Source: Nitrospina sp. (GTDB taxonomy: Bacteria > Nitrospinota > Nitrospinia > Nitrospinales > Nitrospinaceae). From it: DNA of 33,321 nucleotides. Below are positions 1-7,306 of this stretch, piece after piece (within the stretch, counting starts at the first letter, position 1; each line of letters opens with the position of its first letter). The notes beneath the pieces are model-generated. The model made no database searches. It worked only from the letters and a program-made list of their open reading frames with translations, and was not told the DNA's origin. The stretch covers positions 1-33,321 of the forward strand of contig JAGQJZ010000025.1 of assembly GCA_020430445.1 (NCBI GenBank), read 5' to 3'. The position numbers and the translations under genes are program-made.

Positions 1-418
1 CATCTCCCGCAGCGGCACCCTGACCTACGAATGCGTCAGCCAGCTCACGGCGCGCGGCATCGGCCAGTCCACCTGCGTCGGCATCGGCGGCGACCCGATC
101 ATCGGCACCCGCTACATCGACGTGCTGAAAATGTTTCAGAAAGACCGGGCGACCAAGGCCATCTGCATGATCGGGGAAATCGGTGGAACGGCGGAAGACG
201 AAGCGGCCTATTTCATCAAGAAGAACATCACCAAGCCGGTGATCGGGTTCATCGCCGGGCAGACGGCGCCTCCCGGACGCCGCATGGGCCACGCCGGAGC
301 CATCATCTCGGGCGGTCAGGGCACGGCGGAAGGCAAGATGAAGGTGATGAAGCAGTGCGGCATCAAGGTGGTAAAAAGCCCGGCGGACATGGGCGCGACG
401 ATCGCCAAGTGCCTGTAG
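1..418 (+). CDS. sucD: Succinyl-CoA synthetase (ADP/GDP-forming) alpha subunit, C-terminal part
   Basis: The gene enters from the left edge; only the last 138 complete codons are present, in frame from base 2 to the TAG at 416-418. The alpha subunit carries the phosphohistidine that passes phosphate between succinyl-CoA and the nucleotide. The visible part has the GGDPIIGT segment, the IGEIGG segment and [10 protein letters not shown], whose His is the phosphorylated active-site residue in this family. ATP-citrate lyase subunits share this fold, but the direct ending after the short [14 protein letters not shown] tail fits SucD. It probably lies last in a sucCD operon, because a strong hairpin follows within 10 bases of the stop. 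Together with the oxidoreductase operon at 2290-5507 it points to TCA or reductive TCA carbon flow. Confidence 0.93.
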   Translation, partial: ISRSGTLTYECVSQLTARGIGQSTCVGIGGDPIIGTRYIDVLKMFQKDRATKAICMIGEIGGTAEDEAAYFIKKNITKPVIGFIAGQTAPPGRRMGHAGAIISGGQGTAEGKMKVMKQCGIKVVKSPADMGATIAKCL

Positions 419-424
419 AAATTG

Positions 425-477
425 CGCCCTCACTGCTTAAGGTTTTACTTTAAGCTGTGAGGGCGAACGTCTTTTTT
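425..477 (+). terminator. Intrinsic terminator after sucD, possibly bidirectional
   Basis: Bases 425-440 and 450-465 are inverted copies, pairing 15 of 16 positions (one T-T mismatch at 434/456) around a 9-base loop, followed by the T run 472-477. It sits between two converging genes: sucD stops at 418 and the minus-strand gene stops at 479. The minus-strand side has only a short T-rich run beyond the stem, so termination in that direction is less certain. Confidence 0.85.
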
Positions 478-478
478 C

Positions 479-904
479 TTAAGAAGATACCGAAAGCTGG
501 TCGAGTTCGGCCTGGTAGTCGAGATTGCTGAAGGTGTCGCCCCGCCGGAAGTTCTTGAAGTACATATCCGCATAAACTCCGATGATCGCATGGAGCGCCT
601 CGTGCTCCTCCGCCCCCTCGTTTTTCAGGCGCTGGAAAGTCTCCGCCACAAACTCCGGGTTCTCATCGACGATCTGCTTGTCCACCGTCACATGGAGCAC
701 CGTGTGCACGAAGGGGTTGACCACCTTGCCGTCGATCTCCTGCGGATAGACCGCCATTTCCCCCATTTTCCAGATGTCTTCGTATTCCGGATGGAGGTCC
801 ATGACGTGGGCGATCCGCTGGTCGATTTCGTCGACATCCTGCCCCTCAATCCGTTGCCCTGCCACGCGCAGGATTCTCTGCTGTGTTTCTTTATCAAACT
901 GCAT
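479..904 (-). CDS. DUF1841-like conserved protein
   Basis: A 141-residue soluble protein of unknown function. The central part contains NPFVHTVLHVTVDKQI, then an alanine/glutamate-rich helix with EEHEALHAIIGVYADMYF. The paired His-containing segments and the length resemble the DUF1841 family as I remember it; I could not search for it. No signal peptide or membrane segment is seen. The start is the ATG at 904 (MQFDKETQQ). It lies 51 bases downstream of the small gene ending at 956, on the same strand, so the two probably share a transcript that ends at the hairpin next to sucD. The His-rich segments might bind a metal, but that is a guess. Confidence 0.7.
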   Translation of the reverse strand: MQFDKETQQRILRVAGQRIEGQDVDEIDQRIAHVMDLHPEYEDIWKMGEMAVYPQEIDGKVVNPFVHTVLHVTVDKQIVDENPEFVAETFQRLKNEGAEEHEALHAIIGVYADMYFKNFRRGDTFSNLDYQAELDQLSVSS

Positions 905-955
905 GTATTGCCTCGAAAAAACACCCCCGGCAACCCGGGGATGCGAAAGGTTTGT

Positions 956-1243
956 TCAGGGAGTTTCTGAAAAGTGAGTCCGCCTAGGTTTGCCGGGCGA
1001 ACCCCCGTAGACCATGAAGACACGCTTGCCCTGGCGGACGTGGTACTTGCCCCAGGCCGGGGATTTTCCATCGTAAGACGCCCCCGGGTCCTCCCCTTCC
1101 GCGCGCAGAAAATCGGGCCAGTCCAGCCCGGCGTCGAAAACGTCTCCAAGCAGGGCGTCGGAATTGAATCCCTCTCCCTGGAAGGTTATTTTTGCAAGGA
1201 ATTCCTGAATTTCAGCTGGATCATTAAGTTCGATAGGTTCCAT
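956..1243 (-). CDS. Hypothetical protein, 95 aa
   Basis: A small acidic protein starting MEPIELNDPAEIQEFL at the ATG 1243. The open frame extends upstream to 1351, but the extra N-terminal part reads like translated intergenic DNA (hydrophobic, no ribosome site), so I use the internal ATG. No domain is recognised. The C-terminal half (WGKYHVRQGKRVFMVYGG) looks like a small beta-sheet unit. It is probably co-transcribed with the DUF1841-like gene downstream. Function unknown. Confidence 0.6.
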   Translation of the reverse strand: MEPIELNDPAEIQEFLAKITFQGEGFNSDALLGDVFDAGLDWPDFLRAEGEDPGASYDGKSPAWGKYHVRQGKRVFMVYGGSPGKPRRTHFSETP

Positions 1244-1608
1244 AATAGAAATAAGAAACAGATTCAACAATAAGGTTGCAAGTTTTTTGAACCTAAAACC
1301 CCCAAACCCCTGTCCAATAAGAGTCGAGACAATAATGGCGGCCTGGCGCAAGCCAGGTTTTCCTCAACGTCTCCTCAATCCGGCAATTTACAGGATTTGA
1401 CGGAAAAAATCACGGACCGGGGAGACTTCTTCCGGCAGAAGCGGCTTTCGGCCCGAATCAACCCTTGCGCGGCGCGTCACACTAACTAAAGGTGATCTCC
1501 GATCATTCGATATCGTTTCCGGCACTCGCACGCAGCCCCTTAAAAACAAAGGCCTGCTGGCGCCCGATGGCAATTTTTTGAGAAACACCCTAAATTGAGG
1601 AGTTCAGA
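1244..1608. other. Intergenic region between divergent genes
   Basis: This 365-base gap separates a minus-strand gene (start 1243) from a plus-strand gene (start 1609), so it should carry promoters for both. I see no convincing -35/-10 pair. The only clear structure is a 6-bp hairpin with a GCAA tetraloop and four T at 1342-1361. An open frame on the minus strand at 1388-1588 looks like chance coding. Confidence 0.5.
1342..1361 (+). terminator. Short GNRA-loop hairpin with T tract
   Basis: CCTGGC at 1342-1347 pairs with GCCAGG at 1352-1357 around a GCAA tetraloop, followed by TTTT at 1358-1361. It resembles a weak intrinsic terminator or a structured leader element. No plus-strand gene ends just before it, so its role is open; it may limit read-through or end a small untranslated RNA. 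Confidence 0.35.
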
Positions 1609-1908
1609 ATGCTGATTCAGGATCATTTACTATTGACCCGGGCCGAGCCCAGCGGCAACGGGGGGCTGCAGTTCCTCTACCGGATTGGAAGTTACGGAAT
1701 CGCCTGCGTCAGCCGGCCCAAGGAAGACGTCACCCAGATCAACTGGGAAGCCGATGTGATCAAATTCAAAAACGAAGCCACCGTTCAATACGACCTGTGC
1801 CACACCACCGCCCTGGCCAACAAGACGCTGACCTTCAGGAACGACAAAACCATGAACGAGTTTCTATCCCGGGCGTTTGAGCACTTCAAGGAACTCCAGC
1901 AGGCGTGA
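1609..1908 (+). CDS. Hypothetical protein, 99 aa
   Basis: A 99-residue protein starting at ATG 1609, 8 bases after a GAGGAG ribosome-binding site at 1597-1602. The start is therefore well supported. The sequence has no signal peptide or membrane helix; it looks like a small mixed alpha/beta protein ending in an amphipathic helix (MNEFLSRAFEHFKELQQA). Internal Cys residues are single, without a metal-binding pair. I do not recognise a family. It stands alone, with 350-400 bases of non-coding DNA on either side, so it is probably a single-gene transcript. Function unknown. Confidence 0.65.
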   Translation: MLIQDHLLLTRAEPSGNGGLQFLYRIGSYGIACVSRPKEDVTQINWEADVIKFKNEATVQYDLCHTTALANKTLTFRNDKTMNEFLSRAFEHFKELQQA

Positions 1909-2289
1909 ACCCTGTCGCGGAGCCTGGAGGATACTACCCCAAAAGGCGTCTCGCCCTGTGAAAATTGTTAATTCCGGCCGGCGCCGGGAGTGAGGCCCGC
2001 GGTCGAAAACCGGATTAAAGTTCGCAAAACCCGCAAAAATAGGGAAAAAACAAGGGGTTATTCAAAACACCGAACAACCCGTTCAGAAAAAACCATGCAG
2101 GCCGTCAAATCGCCCCGATTTCTTCCAAAAAATCCTTTGAAGGAGATCAAAATAATTGTAATAGCCTAATAATCATGGTAATTTTGGGCGCTAAAGCTCT
2201 ATCTCCAGGCCATGCGAGTTTTATCAAAATCCAATTCGAAATCAGACATTTGTTTAAAATATAAAGAACCAATAATGTGAGGAGTGGTT
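1909..2289 (+). promoter_or_regulatory. Long AT-rich leader of the oxidoreductase operon
   Basis: This 381-base non-coding stretch precedes the oxidoreductase operon. Its right part (about 2040-2280) is clearly richer in A and T than the genes around it. The best promoter-like pair I find is TTGAAG at 2137-2142 and TAATAG at 2159-2164 with a 16-base spacer, which is only a moderate match. A GTGAGGAG ribosome-binding site is at 2277-2284. No known riboswitch fold was recognised. Confidence 0.4.
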
Positions 2290-3504
2290 ATGTCAGACAC
2301 ACAAGCGGCCCAGAAAAAGGAAGAATGGGTGCCTGCGGGCGACCTGCAGGAAGTCAAGGATCCGGAATGGCTTTTTAACGAGGCGCCACGGGAGCAGATT
2401 TTCATCACCGGTTCGGAGGCAGCCCGCGAGGCCATTCGCAGGTCGAATGTCGACATCGCGATCTCCTACCCCATCACGCCGCAGTCCGAAACCATGCAGC
2501 AGTGCGGTTACCTTTATGATGAAGGCTATATTAAAGAATACTACCGGGGTGAAGAGGAAATCGGCGTCATGTCCGCACTGGGCGGTTCCTCCCGTGCCGG
2601 TGTCCGTTCGCTGACCGCCACCTCGGGCCCGGGCCTGATGCGCGGCATGGAGGCGATCTCCTCCTGGCCGGGCGCGCGCACGCCGCTGGTTCTGCTCAAC
2701 ATGTGCCGCGTCATCAACACCCCTCTGGCTATCCAGCCGGACAACATTGAAATTTCCTTCCTGCTGAACACCGGCATTCTGCACGCCCATGCTGAAAACC
2801 AGCAGGACTTCTACGATTACTCCATCGCGGCTTTCCTCGTATCCGAGGAAGTGGACGTCACCCTGCCCGCCGTGGTTTCGGTGGACGGGTTCTTCGTCAC
2901 CCACGCCCGTGGCAACGTAAAGCTGTGGGATGAAAAATACAAAATTCCGCCGCGCGACGGCTGGCGCTCCGCCGTTCCGGCGATGGACAACGAAAATCCG
3001 CCGGCGCGTATCTCCCGCGACGCTCCCATCCAGAAGAGTAACTTCATCAGCTACCACATGCACGCCTCCTGGCAGCAGGAAGTCTTCGCCGCGGTGGAAC
3101 GTTCCGCCAAATACTGGCGCAAGTACATCGGCGACCTCATCGAAGTGGTGAACCCCGACGCCGAGGAGTTCTTCGTCACTTCCGGCTCGGCTGTGTCGCA
3201 GGCACGTGAAGCCGTCCGGCAGGAAGGCGAAAAAGGGCGCAACGTTGGATTGATCAAAGTCAAGACCACCCGTCCCTGGCCCAAACTGGAGTTGATCGCG
3301 GCCCTCAAAAACTGTAAGCGCATCTTGGTGCCCGAGTTCAACCAGGCGGGCTGGTTCCACAAGGAACTGTGCTCCACCATGTACGGCCACATCAACGCCG
3401 AAATCATCGGCGGCCCGCGTGTTTACGGCGGCATGACCATGCCGACGGAAATGCTGCTCGAATGGCTGGCCGATACCCGCAAGAAAGCCGGCGAAAAAAT
3501 TTAA
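2290..3504 (+). CDS. porA: 2-oxoacid:ferredoxin oxidoreductase, alpha subunit
   Basis: A 404-residue alpha subunit of a multi-subunit pyruvate or 2-oxoglutarate:ferredoxin oxidoreductase. The enzyme joins or splits CO2 and an acyl-CoA using reduced ferredoxin. Domain I (about 36-260) has ISYPITPQSE and the glutamates at 88-90 (GEEEIGVMSALGG), which family members use near the thiamine pyrophosphate, followed by TATSGPGL. Domain II (about 285-390) has the GSAVSQAREAVR and KVKTTRPWP segments typical of the family. The ATG at 2290 is chosen over an in-frame GTG at 2284 because the GTGAGGAG site would overlap the latter. First gene of an alpha-beta-gamma-delta operon. Pyruvate versus 2-oxoglutarate cannot be settled from sequence alone; the nearby sucD slightly favours 2-oxoglutarate. 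Confidence 0.9.
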   Translation: MSDTQAAQKKEEWVPAGDLQEVKDPEWLFNEAPREQIFITGSEAAREAIRRSNVDIAISYPITPQSETMQQCGYLYDEGYIKEYYRGEEEIGVMSALGGSSRAGVRSLTATSGPGLMRGMEAISSWPGARTPLVLLNMCRVINTPLAIQPDNIEISFLLNTGILHAHAENQQDFYDYSIAAFLVSEEVDVTLPAVVSVDGFFVTHARGNVKLWDEKYKIPPRDGWRSAVPAMDNENPPARISRDAPIQKSNFISYHMHASWQQEVFAAVERSAKYWRKYIGDLIEVVNPDAEEFFVTSGSAVSQAREAVRQEGEKGRNVGLIKVKTTRPWPKLELIAALKNCKRILVPEFNQAGWFHKELCSTMYGHINAEIIGGPRVYGGMTMPTEMLLEWLADTRKKAGEKI

Positions 3505-3510
3505 TTCCAG

Positions 3511-3536
3511 CAGGCGGAACCGGTTCCGCCTGTTTT
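3511..3536 (+). terminator. Perfect palindrome between alpha and beta genes
   Basis: Bases 3511-3532 form a perfect 22-base palindrome (9-bp stem with CCGG loop when folded as RNA), followed by TGTTTTA. It lies 7 bases after the alpha stop inside the 113-base alpha-beta gap. It could act as a partial terminator, an RNA-processing stem or a 3'-end stabiliser for the alpha message. Confidence 0.55.
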
Positions 3537-3617
3537 ACGCGTGTTCCAGAAACCGCCCCCGGGTGGTTTCCATAAATTTCAATAAGGCAGCATCTACATA
3601 TAGAAAGGGATCATTCC

Positions 3618-4487
3618 ATGTCATTTGAAACCATTCGCCCGTCTCCCGGTTATGAAGACATCCTTCCCATTGAGTACCAGGACCTGATCAAGCACGGACA
3701 GTACGGTCGTGACGTCAAGGTGACGGAAATGGGCAAGTTCAAGGAACTCATTGAAGAACATCCCATGTGCGCGGGCTGCGCCATGACCCTTTTCATCCGC
3801 CTGACCATGATCGCTCTGCCCAACCCCGAGCACACCATCAACGTGGGCACCGCGGGTTGTGGGCGTCTGGCCATCAGCCAAGCCAACATTCCCTTTATTT
3901 ACGGAAACTACGGTGACACCAACTCGGTGGCTTCCGGTCTCAAGCGCGGCCTTGAAATCCGCTTCCCCAACACCCCCAAGGATGTTGTGGTGATGGCGGG
4001 TGACGGCGGCCTCATCGACATCGGTTTCCAAGGCCTCATGCACAGCTGGTTCCGGAAAGAGCGCTTCACCACCATCATGCTGGACAACGAGGTTTACGGA
4101 AACACCGGCGGCCAGGAAAGCGGCATGACCATGCAGGGCAAGGTCCTCAAGATGGCTCCCCGTGGCAAAATCACGGAAAAGATTGATGCGCTCGGGCTGG
4201 CCCGCGTTGCTGGCTGCGCCTACATCGCGCGTATCGCTCCGACCAATCCGGCCCGCGTGGTGAGAACCGTTCGCCGCGCCATTCTCATTGCGCGCGAAAT
4301 CGGTCCGACCTACATCCAGGCGTACACCTCCTGCAACATTGAGTACGCCATTCCGACCCCTGAAGTCATGCAGGACGCCTTCGATGTGGAAAAAGAGCGT
4401 TATGGTTTCCACGAGGAAATGACCGACGAGGCCAAGGAATATATCACCCGTATCGAAAAAGAAGCAAAACAGAAATCCAAGGCTTAA
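3618..4487 (+). CDS. porB: 2-oxoacid:ferredoxin oxidoreductase, beta subunit
   Basis: A 289-residue beta subunit that binds thiamine pyrophosphate and one [4Fe-4S] cluster. The cofactor motif is clear: GDGG at 128-131, then LDNEVYGNTGGQ at about 155-166. Cluster ligands are probably Cys51, Cys54 (MCAGC), Cys81 (GCG) and Cys239 (TSCN), the usual four in this family. The start ATG 3618 follows an AGAAAGGGA ribosome site at 3602-3610. The N-terminal 35 residues before the Cys motif are somewhat longer than in archaeal beta subunits but fit the bacterial multi-subunit type. It lies 113 bases after alpha and 18 bases before gamma. Confidence 0.92.
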   Translation: MSFETIRPSPGYEDILPIEYQDLIKHGQYGRDVKVTEMGKFKELIEEHPMCAGCAMTLFIRLTMIALPNPEHTINVGTAGCGRLAISQANIPFIYGNYGDTNSVASGLKRGLEIRFPNTPKDVVVMAGDGGLIDIGFQGLMHSWFRKERFTTIMLDNEVYGNTGGQESGMTMQGKVLKMAPRGKITEKIDALGLARVAGCAYIARIAPTNPARVVRTVRRAILIAREIGPTYIQAYTSCNIEYAIPTPEVMQDAFDVEKERYGFHEEMTDEAKEYITRIEKEAKQKSKA

Positions 4488-4505
4488 ACGAGGAGGCATT
4501 TTTTC

Positions 4506-5225
4506 ATGGCAAACACAGTCAAACGCTATAACGTCCGCATGGCCGGTCTCGGTGGTCAGGGCGTGGTGACCGCGTCGCATATTATCAGTAATGCCGTGGT
4601 CATTTCCGGTGGGTTCAGTTCCCTGGTTCCTTTCTTCGGGTCGGAAAAACGTAACGCGCCCGTTGAAAGTTACGTCCGGATTTCAAACGATGAAATCTAT
4701 GAAATCGGGGAAATCGTGTATCCCAACGTTCTGATGATTTTCAGTGCGCAGGTCATCACCCTGGGCAAGTCTTACACCATGCCGTTCTATACCGGCCTGA
4801 AGCAGGGCGGTGAGATCCTGATCAACAACAACAAGCCCATTCCCTTCATTCCGGACGAGGCGCGTGAGTTGGAAGAAAAGGAAGCCAATATCTATTACCT
4901 GCCCGCAACGGAAATGGCGAATGATGTTGCAGGAACCGAACTGGCCACCAACATGGCCATGTGCGGCGCCATGGCCGCCATCTTTGGCATGCCCGACATG
5001 AACTCCCTTGAAGAGTCCGTCAAGGACCGGTTCATCGGTAAAGGTATCGTCGTTTCTGGCGGTACCGCGGCCCTGGACTCCGTCATTGAAAAGAAGTTCG
5101 CCAAAAAGCAGAAACTGCTCGAAGCGAACATGAAAACCATCAAGGCGGCGTACCAGTACGCAATCGATAACAAGTGGGGCGCCCAGAAGGATTCCGTCGA
5201 CGGCAAGCCCGTCCTGGTCGTGTAA
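4506..5225 (+). CDS. porG: 2-oxoacid:ferredoxin oxidoreductase, gamma subunit
   Basis: A 239-residue gamma subunit, about the usual 180-200 residues plus a C-terminal helical tail. The N-terminal segment MAGLGGQGVVTASHIISNA is the family signature, followed by FFGSEKRNAPVESYVRIS, which matches the conserved segment after it (commonly SYGPEMRGG in other members; here the residues differ). This subunit helps shape the CoA site in known structures. The start follows an AACGAGGAGG ribosome site at 4488-4497. It is 18 bases after beta and 18 bases before delta, so translation is probably coordinated. The C-terminal tail (about 200-239, rich in Lys and Ala) is not a recognised domain. Confidence 0.88.
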   Translation: MANTVKRYNVRMAGLGGQGVVTASHIISNAVVISGGFSSLVPFFGSEKRNAPVESYVRISNDEIYEIGEIVYPNVLMIFSAQVITLGKSYTMPFYTGLKQGGEILINNNKPIPFIPDEARELEEKEANIYYLPATEMANDVAGTELATNMAMCGAMAAIFGMPDMNSLEESVKDRFIGKGIVVSGGTAALDSVIEKKFAKKQKLLEANMKTIKAAYQYAIDNKWGAQKDSVDGKPVLVV

Positions 5226-5243
5226 TTTTATCCTGGAGTCAAA

Positions 5244-5507
5244 ATGTACTACGTAGCGGACGTTAACAAAGAAATCTGTGCTGCAACCAACTGCCACCTG
5301 TGCACCCAGTACTGCCCGGAGGCAAACTGTATCAACTACAGCGAAAAAGACAAATCGGCCTACGTTTCCGTGGACCGGTGCAAATCGTGTGAAATCTGCG
5401 TTTACATCTGCCGGGACGTCGCCAAAAACGACGCCATCCAGATGAAATGGATCAACGACCTGACCGACCGGTTCGTGGTCAAAAAGGTCGGGGTGGTCCT
5501 TCGCTGA
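5244..5507 (+). CDS. porD: 2-oxoacid:ferredoxin oxidoreductase, delta (2[4Fe-4S] ferredoxin-like) subunit
   Basis: An 87-residue ferredoxin-like subunit that should carry electrons between the thiamine site and free ferredoxin. The second cluster motif is standard in spacing (Cys46, 49, 52, 56) but is followed by Arg rather than Pro. The first is unusual: Cys12-x4-Cys17-x2-Cys20-x3-Cys24-Pro, with a ninth cysteine at 29. The C-terminal 20 residues (DLTDRFVVKKVGVVLR) lie outside the ferredoxin fold. Start ATG 5244, with TGGAG just upstream. It is the last gene of the operon, 13 bases before a perfect terminator. Five-subunit enzymes have a further small subunit, which is not present here. Confidence 0.85.
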   Translation: MYYVADVNKEICAATNCHLCTQYCPEANCINYSEKDKSAYVSVDRCKSCEICVYICRDVAKNDAIQMKWINDLTDRFVVKKVGVVLR

Positions 5508-5520
5508 ACCCGCTTTATCA

Positions 5521-5558
5521 AAAAGGCATTTGGGTTTCCACCCAAATGCCTTTTTTTT
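5521..5558 (+). terminator. Perfect intrinsic terminator of the oxidoreductase operon
   Basis: Bases 5521-5535 and 5540-5554 are exact inverted copies (15 bp, TTCC loop) running into a T run at 5551-5558. The A run before and the T run after make it potentially active on both strands. It ends the alpha-beta-gamma-delta operon cleanly before ndk. Confidence 0.95.
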
Positions 5559-5597
5559 ATTTTCGTAACCACTATCATGAGGTAAGAATCAGCCATT

Positions 5598-6014
5598 ATG
5601 GAATCCACATTCGCTATCATCAAACCAGATGCGGTAGAGCGCAATCTTATCGGAAAAATCCTGGAACGGGCCGAGTCCAGCGGTTTCGAAGTCGTCGCCA
5701 TGAAACGGGCGCGCCTGACCACGGAAGTGGCGGAAGGCTTTTATTACGTCCACAAGGAACGCCCCTTTTTCAAGGACCTGACCACGTTCATGGCCTCCGG
5801 TCCCGTCGTCCTGCTCGTTTTGCAGGCCGAAAACGCCATCAAGAAGTGGCGCGACCTCATGGGCGCGACCAACCCCAAGGATGCCGCCGAGGGAACCCTG
5901 CGCAAGGACTTTGCCCTGGACATTGAGCGCAACTCCGTCCACGGGTCCGATTCCGCGGAAAATGCCGCTTTTGAAATTTCATATTTCTTTAGCCAAACGG
6001 AAATCGTGCGCTAA
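5598..6014 (+). CDS. ndk: Nucleoside diphosphate kinase
   Basis: A 138-residue enzyme of the usual length that transfers the gamma phosphate between nucleoside triphosphates and diphosphates through a phosphohistidine. The active site NSVHGSDS is intact, with His115; [10 protein letters not shown] at the N-terminus and the conserved RPFF segment (55-58) are also present. The start ATG 5598 follows GAGGTAAG at 5579-5586 with a rather long spacer. It lies 40 bases after the oxidoreductase terminator, so it is a separate transcript, and 33 bases before the secreted-protein gene at 6048, which could share its message. Confidence 0.97.
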   Translation: MESTFAIIKPDAVERNLIGKILERAESSGFEVVAMKRARLTTEVAEGFYYVHKERPFFKDLTTFMASGPVVLLVLQAENAIKKWRDLMGATNPKDAAEGTLRKDFALDIERNSVHGSDSAENAAFEISYFFSQTEIVR

Positions 6015-6047
6015 ACTGGGGGTATCTCAACAATTGAGGGCCTCATC

Positions 6048-6527
6048 ATGAATTCAATCAAACGCGCACCACTGCTCCTGAAGTTTGGCCTGATTCTTCT
6101 CGTTGTTTTGATCGCCACCGGCGCTCAGGCGGGTACGGACGAAACACCGGAATACGACCTGTTTCAGAATCCCGAGGGGTATGGGTTGCTCCTGTTCCCC
6201 AAGGGGGTGGCCTCGAGTGAACTCGAAACGTTTATCCACTCCCTGGATTTCAAGCTGGTCGATTCCGGAAGGACCGCCATGCGGTTTGGTGAAAAGAAGG
6301 AAAACCTGACCTACATGATGCCCCGGGATGTGCAGGAAAAGCACAACATGACCAAGTTCATCATCCTGCAGGTCCTGGCCGGGGGAAAGGGAATCCTGGT
6401 TGGCATTTTCGAACAGCGGTATGGGCTGACCCTTCCGCCCAAGATTTTTTCGCTGGATGAGGTCGAACAGAACATTCCCAAAACGCTCGACCTGTTCCGG
6501 GCTCAGGACGGTCAGCAGAAAACCTGA
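6048..6527 (+). CDS. Secreted hypothetical protein, 159 aa
   Basis: The first 28 residues form a good Sec signal peptide: Lys5 and Arg6, a hydrophobic core (LLLKFGLILLVVLIATG) and a probable cleavage after AQA. The mature part (about 131 residues) has no cysteines, so it is not an obvious lipoprotein or disulfide protein. It looks like a mixed alpha/beta periplasmic protein, with FQNPEGYGLLLFPKG near the start and VLAGGKGILVGIFEQRYG in the middle. No family recognised. Start ATG 6048 follows a TTGAGGG site at 6035-6041. It may be co-transcribed with ndk upstream and the zinc-ribbon gene downstream (44 bases), though neither suggests a function. Confidence 0.8.
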   Translation: MNSIKRAPLLLKFGLILLVVLIATGAQAGTDETPEYDLFQNPEGYGLLLFPKGVASSELETFIHSLDFKLVDSGRTAMRFGEKKENLTYMMPRDVQEKHNMTKFIILQVLAGGKGILVGIFEQRYGLTLPPKIFSLDEVEQNIPKTLDLFRAQDGQQKT

Positions 6528-6570
6528 CCTTAACCACAAGTTGAATCCGTAAAAACGAGACTGAACGCAA

Positions 6571-6780
6571 ATGCCCTTTTACGAATACGAGTGTGAAAAA
6601 TGCAAGGAAACGTTCGAGGTGATGCAAAAACCGAGCGACCCGCCTCTGGAAATCTGCGACCCCGAACTCTGTAAACACGGTGGAGGCGGCAAGGTGCGGA
6701 AAGTGATCACCGGCACCAACTTCCACCTTTACGGACCGGGCTTTTACAGCACCGACAACAAACGTAAATATCTCAAATAA
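6571..6780 (+). CDS. FmdB-type zinc ribbon protein
   Basis: A 69-residue protein with the typical FmdB opening MPFYEYECEKCKETFEVMQK. Cys8 and Cys11 form the first zinc knuckle. The second pair is Cys29-x4-Cys34 (CDPELC), wider than the usual CPxC, followed by a Gly-rich turn and then KVRKVITGTNFHLYGPGFY, a common end for this family. These proteins are linked to regulation of formamidase or amidase genes by name only; the general role is unclear. Start ATG 6571; no strong ribosome-binding site is seen. Confidence 0.85.
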   Translation: MPFYEYECEKCKETFEVMQKPSDPPLEICDPELCKHGGGGKVRKVITGTNFHLYGPGFYSTDNKRKYLK

Positions 6781-6880
6781 CCCATGAACAGCAGGTCCGG
6801 CTTACCGCCGGGACGCGGCCCCGTTTTTCCGGCCAGCCGCCCTCCCGCGGAACCGTGCGCCCTGTTGTAAAACAATCCCG

Positions 6881-7306
6881 ATGATCTTTATTACCAAAAA
6901 ACTGGAATTCAGCGCCTCCCACCGTTTGCACAATCCCAACCTCTCGGAAGAGGAAAACCGGGAAACATTCGGTCTCTGCAACAATCCCAACGGGCACGGA
7001 CACAACTACACCATCGAAGTCACCGTAAGCGGCAACGTGCACGCGGAAACCGGCATGGTCATTGACCTGAAACGGCTCAAACAACTGGTCCAGCGGGAGA
7101 TCATCGACCATGTGGACCACAAGAACCTCAACGTGGACGTGCCGTTTCTCGACGGGGTGATCCCCACGGCGGAAAACCTGGCGATCAAAATCTGGGATAT
7201 CCTGGAACCTCTCATTCAGGGCGGCTCCCTGTACCAAATCAAACTCTACGAATCCGATCGGAATTTTGTCATTTATCGAGGTGAGTATTGTGAAGGACTT
7301 GATTAA
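6881..7306 (+). CDS. queD: 6-pyruvoyl-tetrahydropterin synthase / QueD family enzyme
   Basis: A 141-residue zinc enzyme acting on dihydroneopterin triphosphate. Zinc ligands are His14 (FSASHRL), His39 and His41 (NGHGH); the catalytic Cys is Cys33; Asp79-His80 and Glu98 fit the relay and substrate residues. The [11 protein letters not shown] run matches the animal-type PTPS motif that I remember rather than the CGRLHGH form common in QueD, and the lines FSASHRL, DHKNL and DVP extend the likeness. It may thus make 6-pyruvoyl-tetrahydropterin (tetrahydrobiopterin-like cofactors) instead of, or as well as, the queuosine precursor. No clear ribosome-binding site precedes ATG 6881. Its last 17 bases overlap folE, which makes its substrate. 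Confidence 0.87.
   Translation: MIFITKKLEFSASHRLHNPNLSEEENRETFGLCNNPNGHGHNYTIEVTVSGNVHAETGMVIDLKRLKQLVQREIIDHVDHKNLNVDVPFLDGVIPTAENLAIKIWDILEPLIQGGSLYQIKLYESDRNFVIYRGEYCEGLD

Noticed and set aside
1388..1588. A 66-codon minus-strand open frame in the intergenic region
   Set aside because: No ribosome-binding site, Arg/Ser/Pro-rich composition typical of chance frames, and it ends where nothing else supports a gene.
2293..3390. A 365-codon open frame opposite the alpha subunit gene
   Set aside because: It is the mirror of a well-supported gene, with shadow-type composition.
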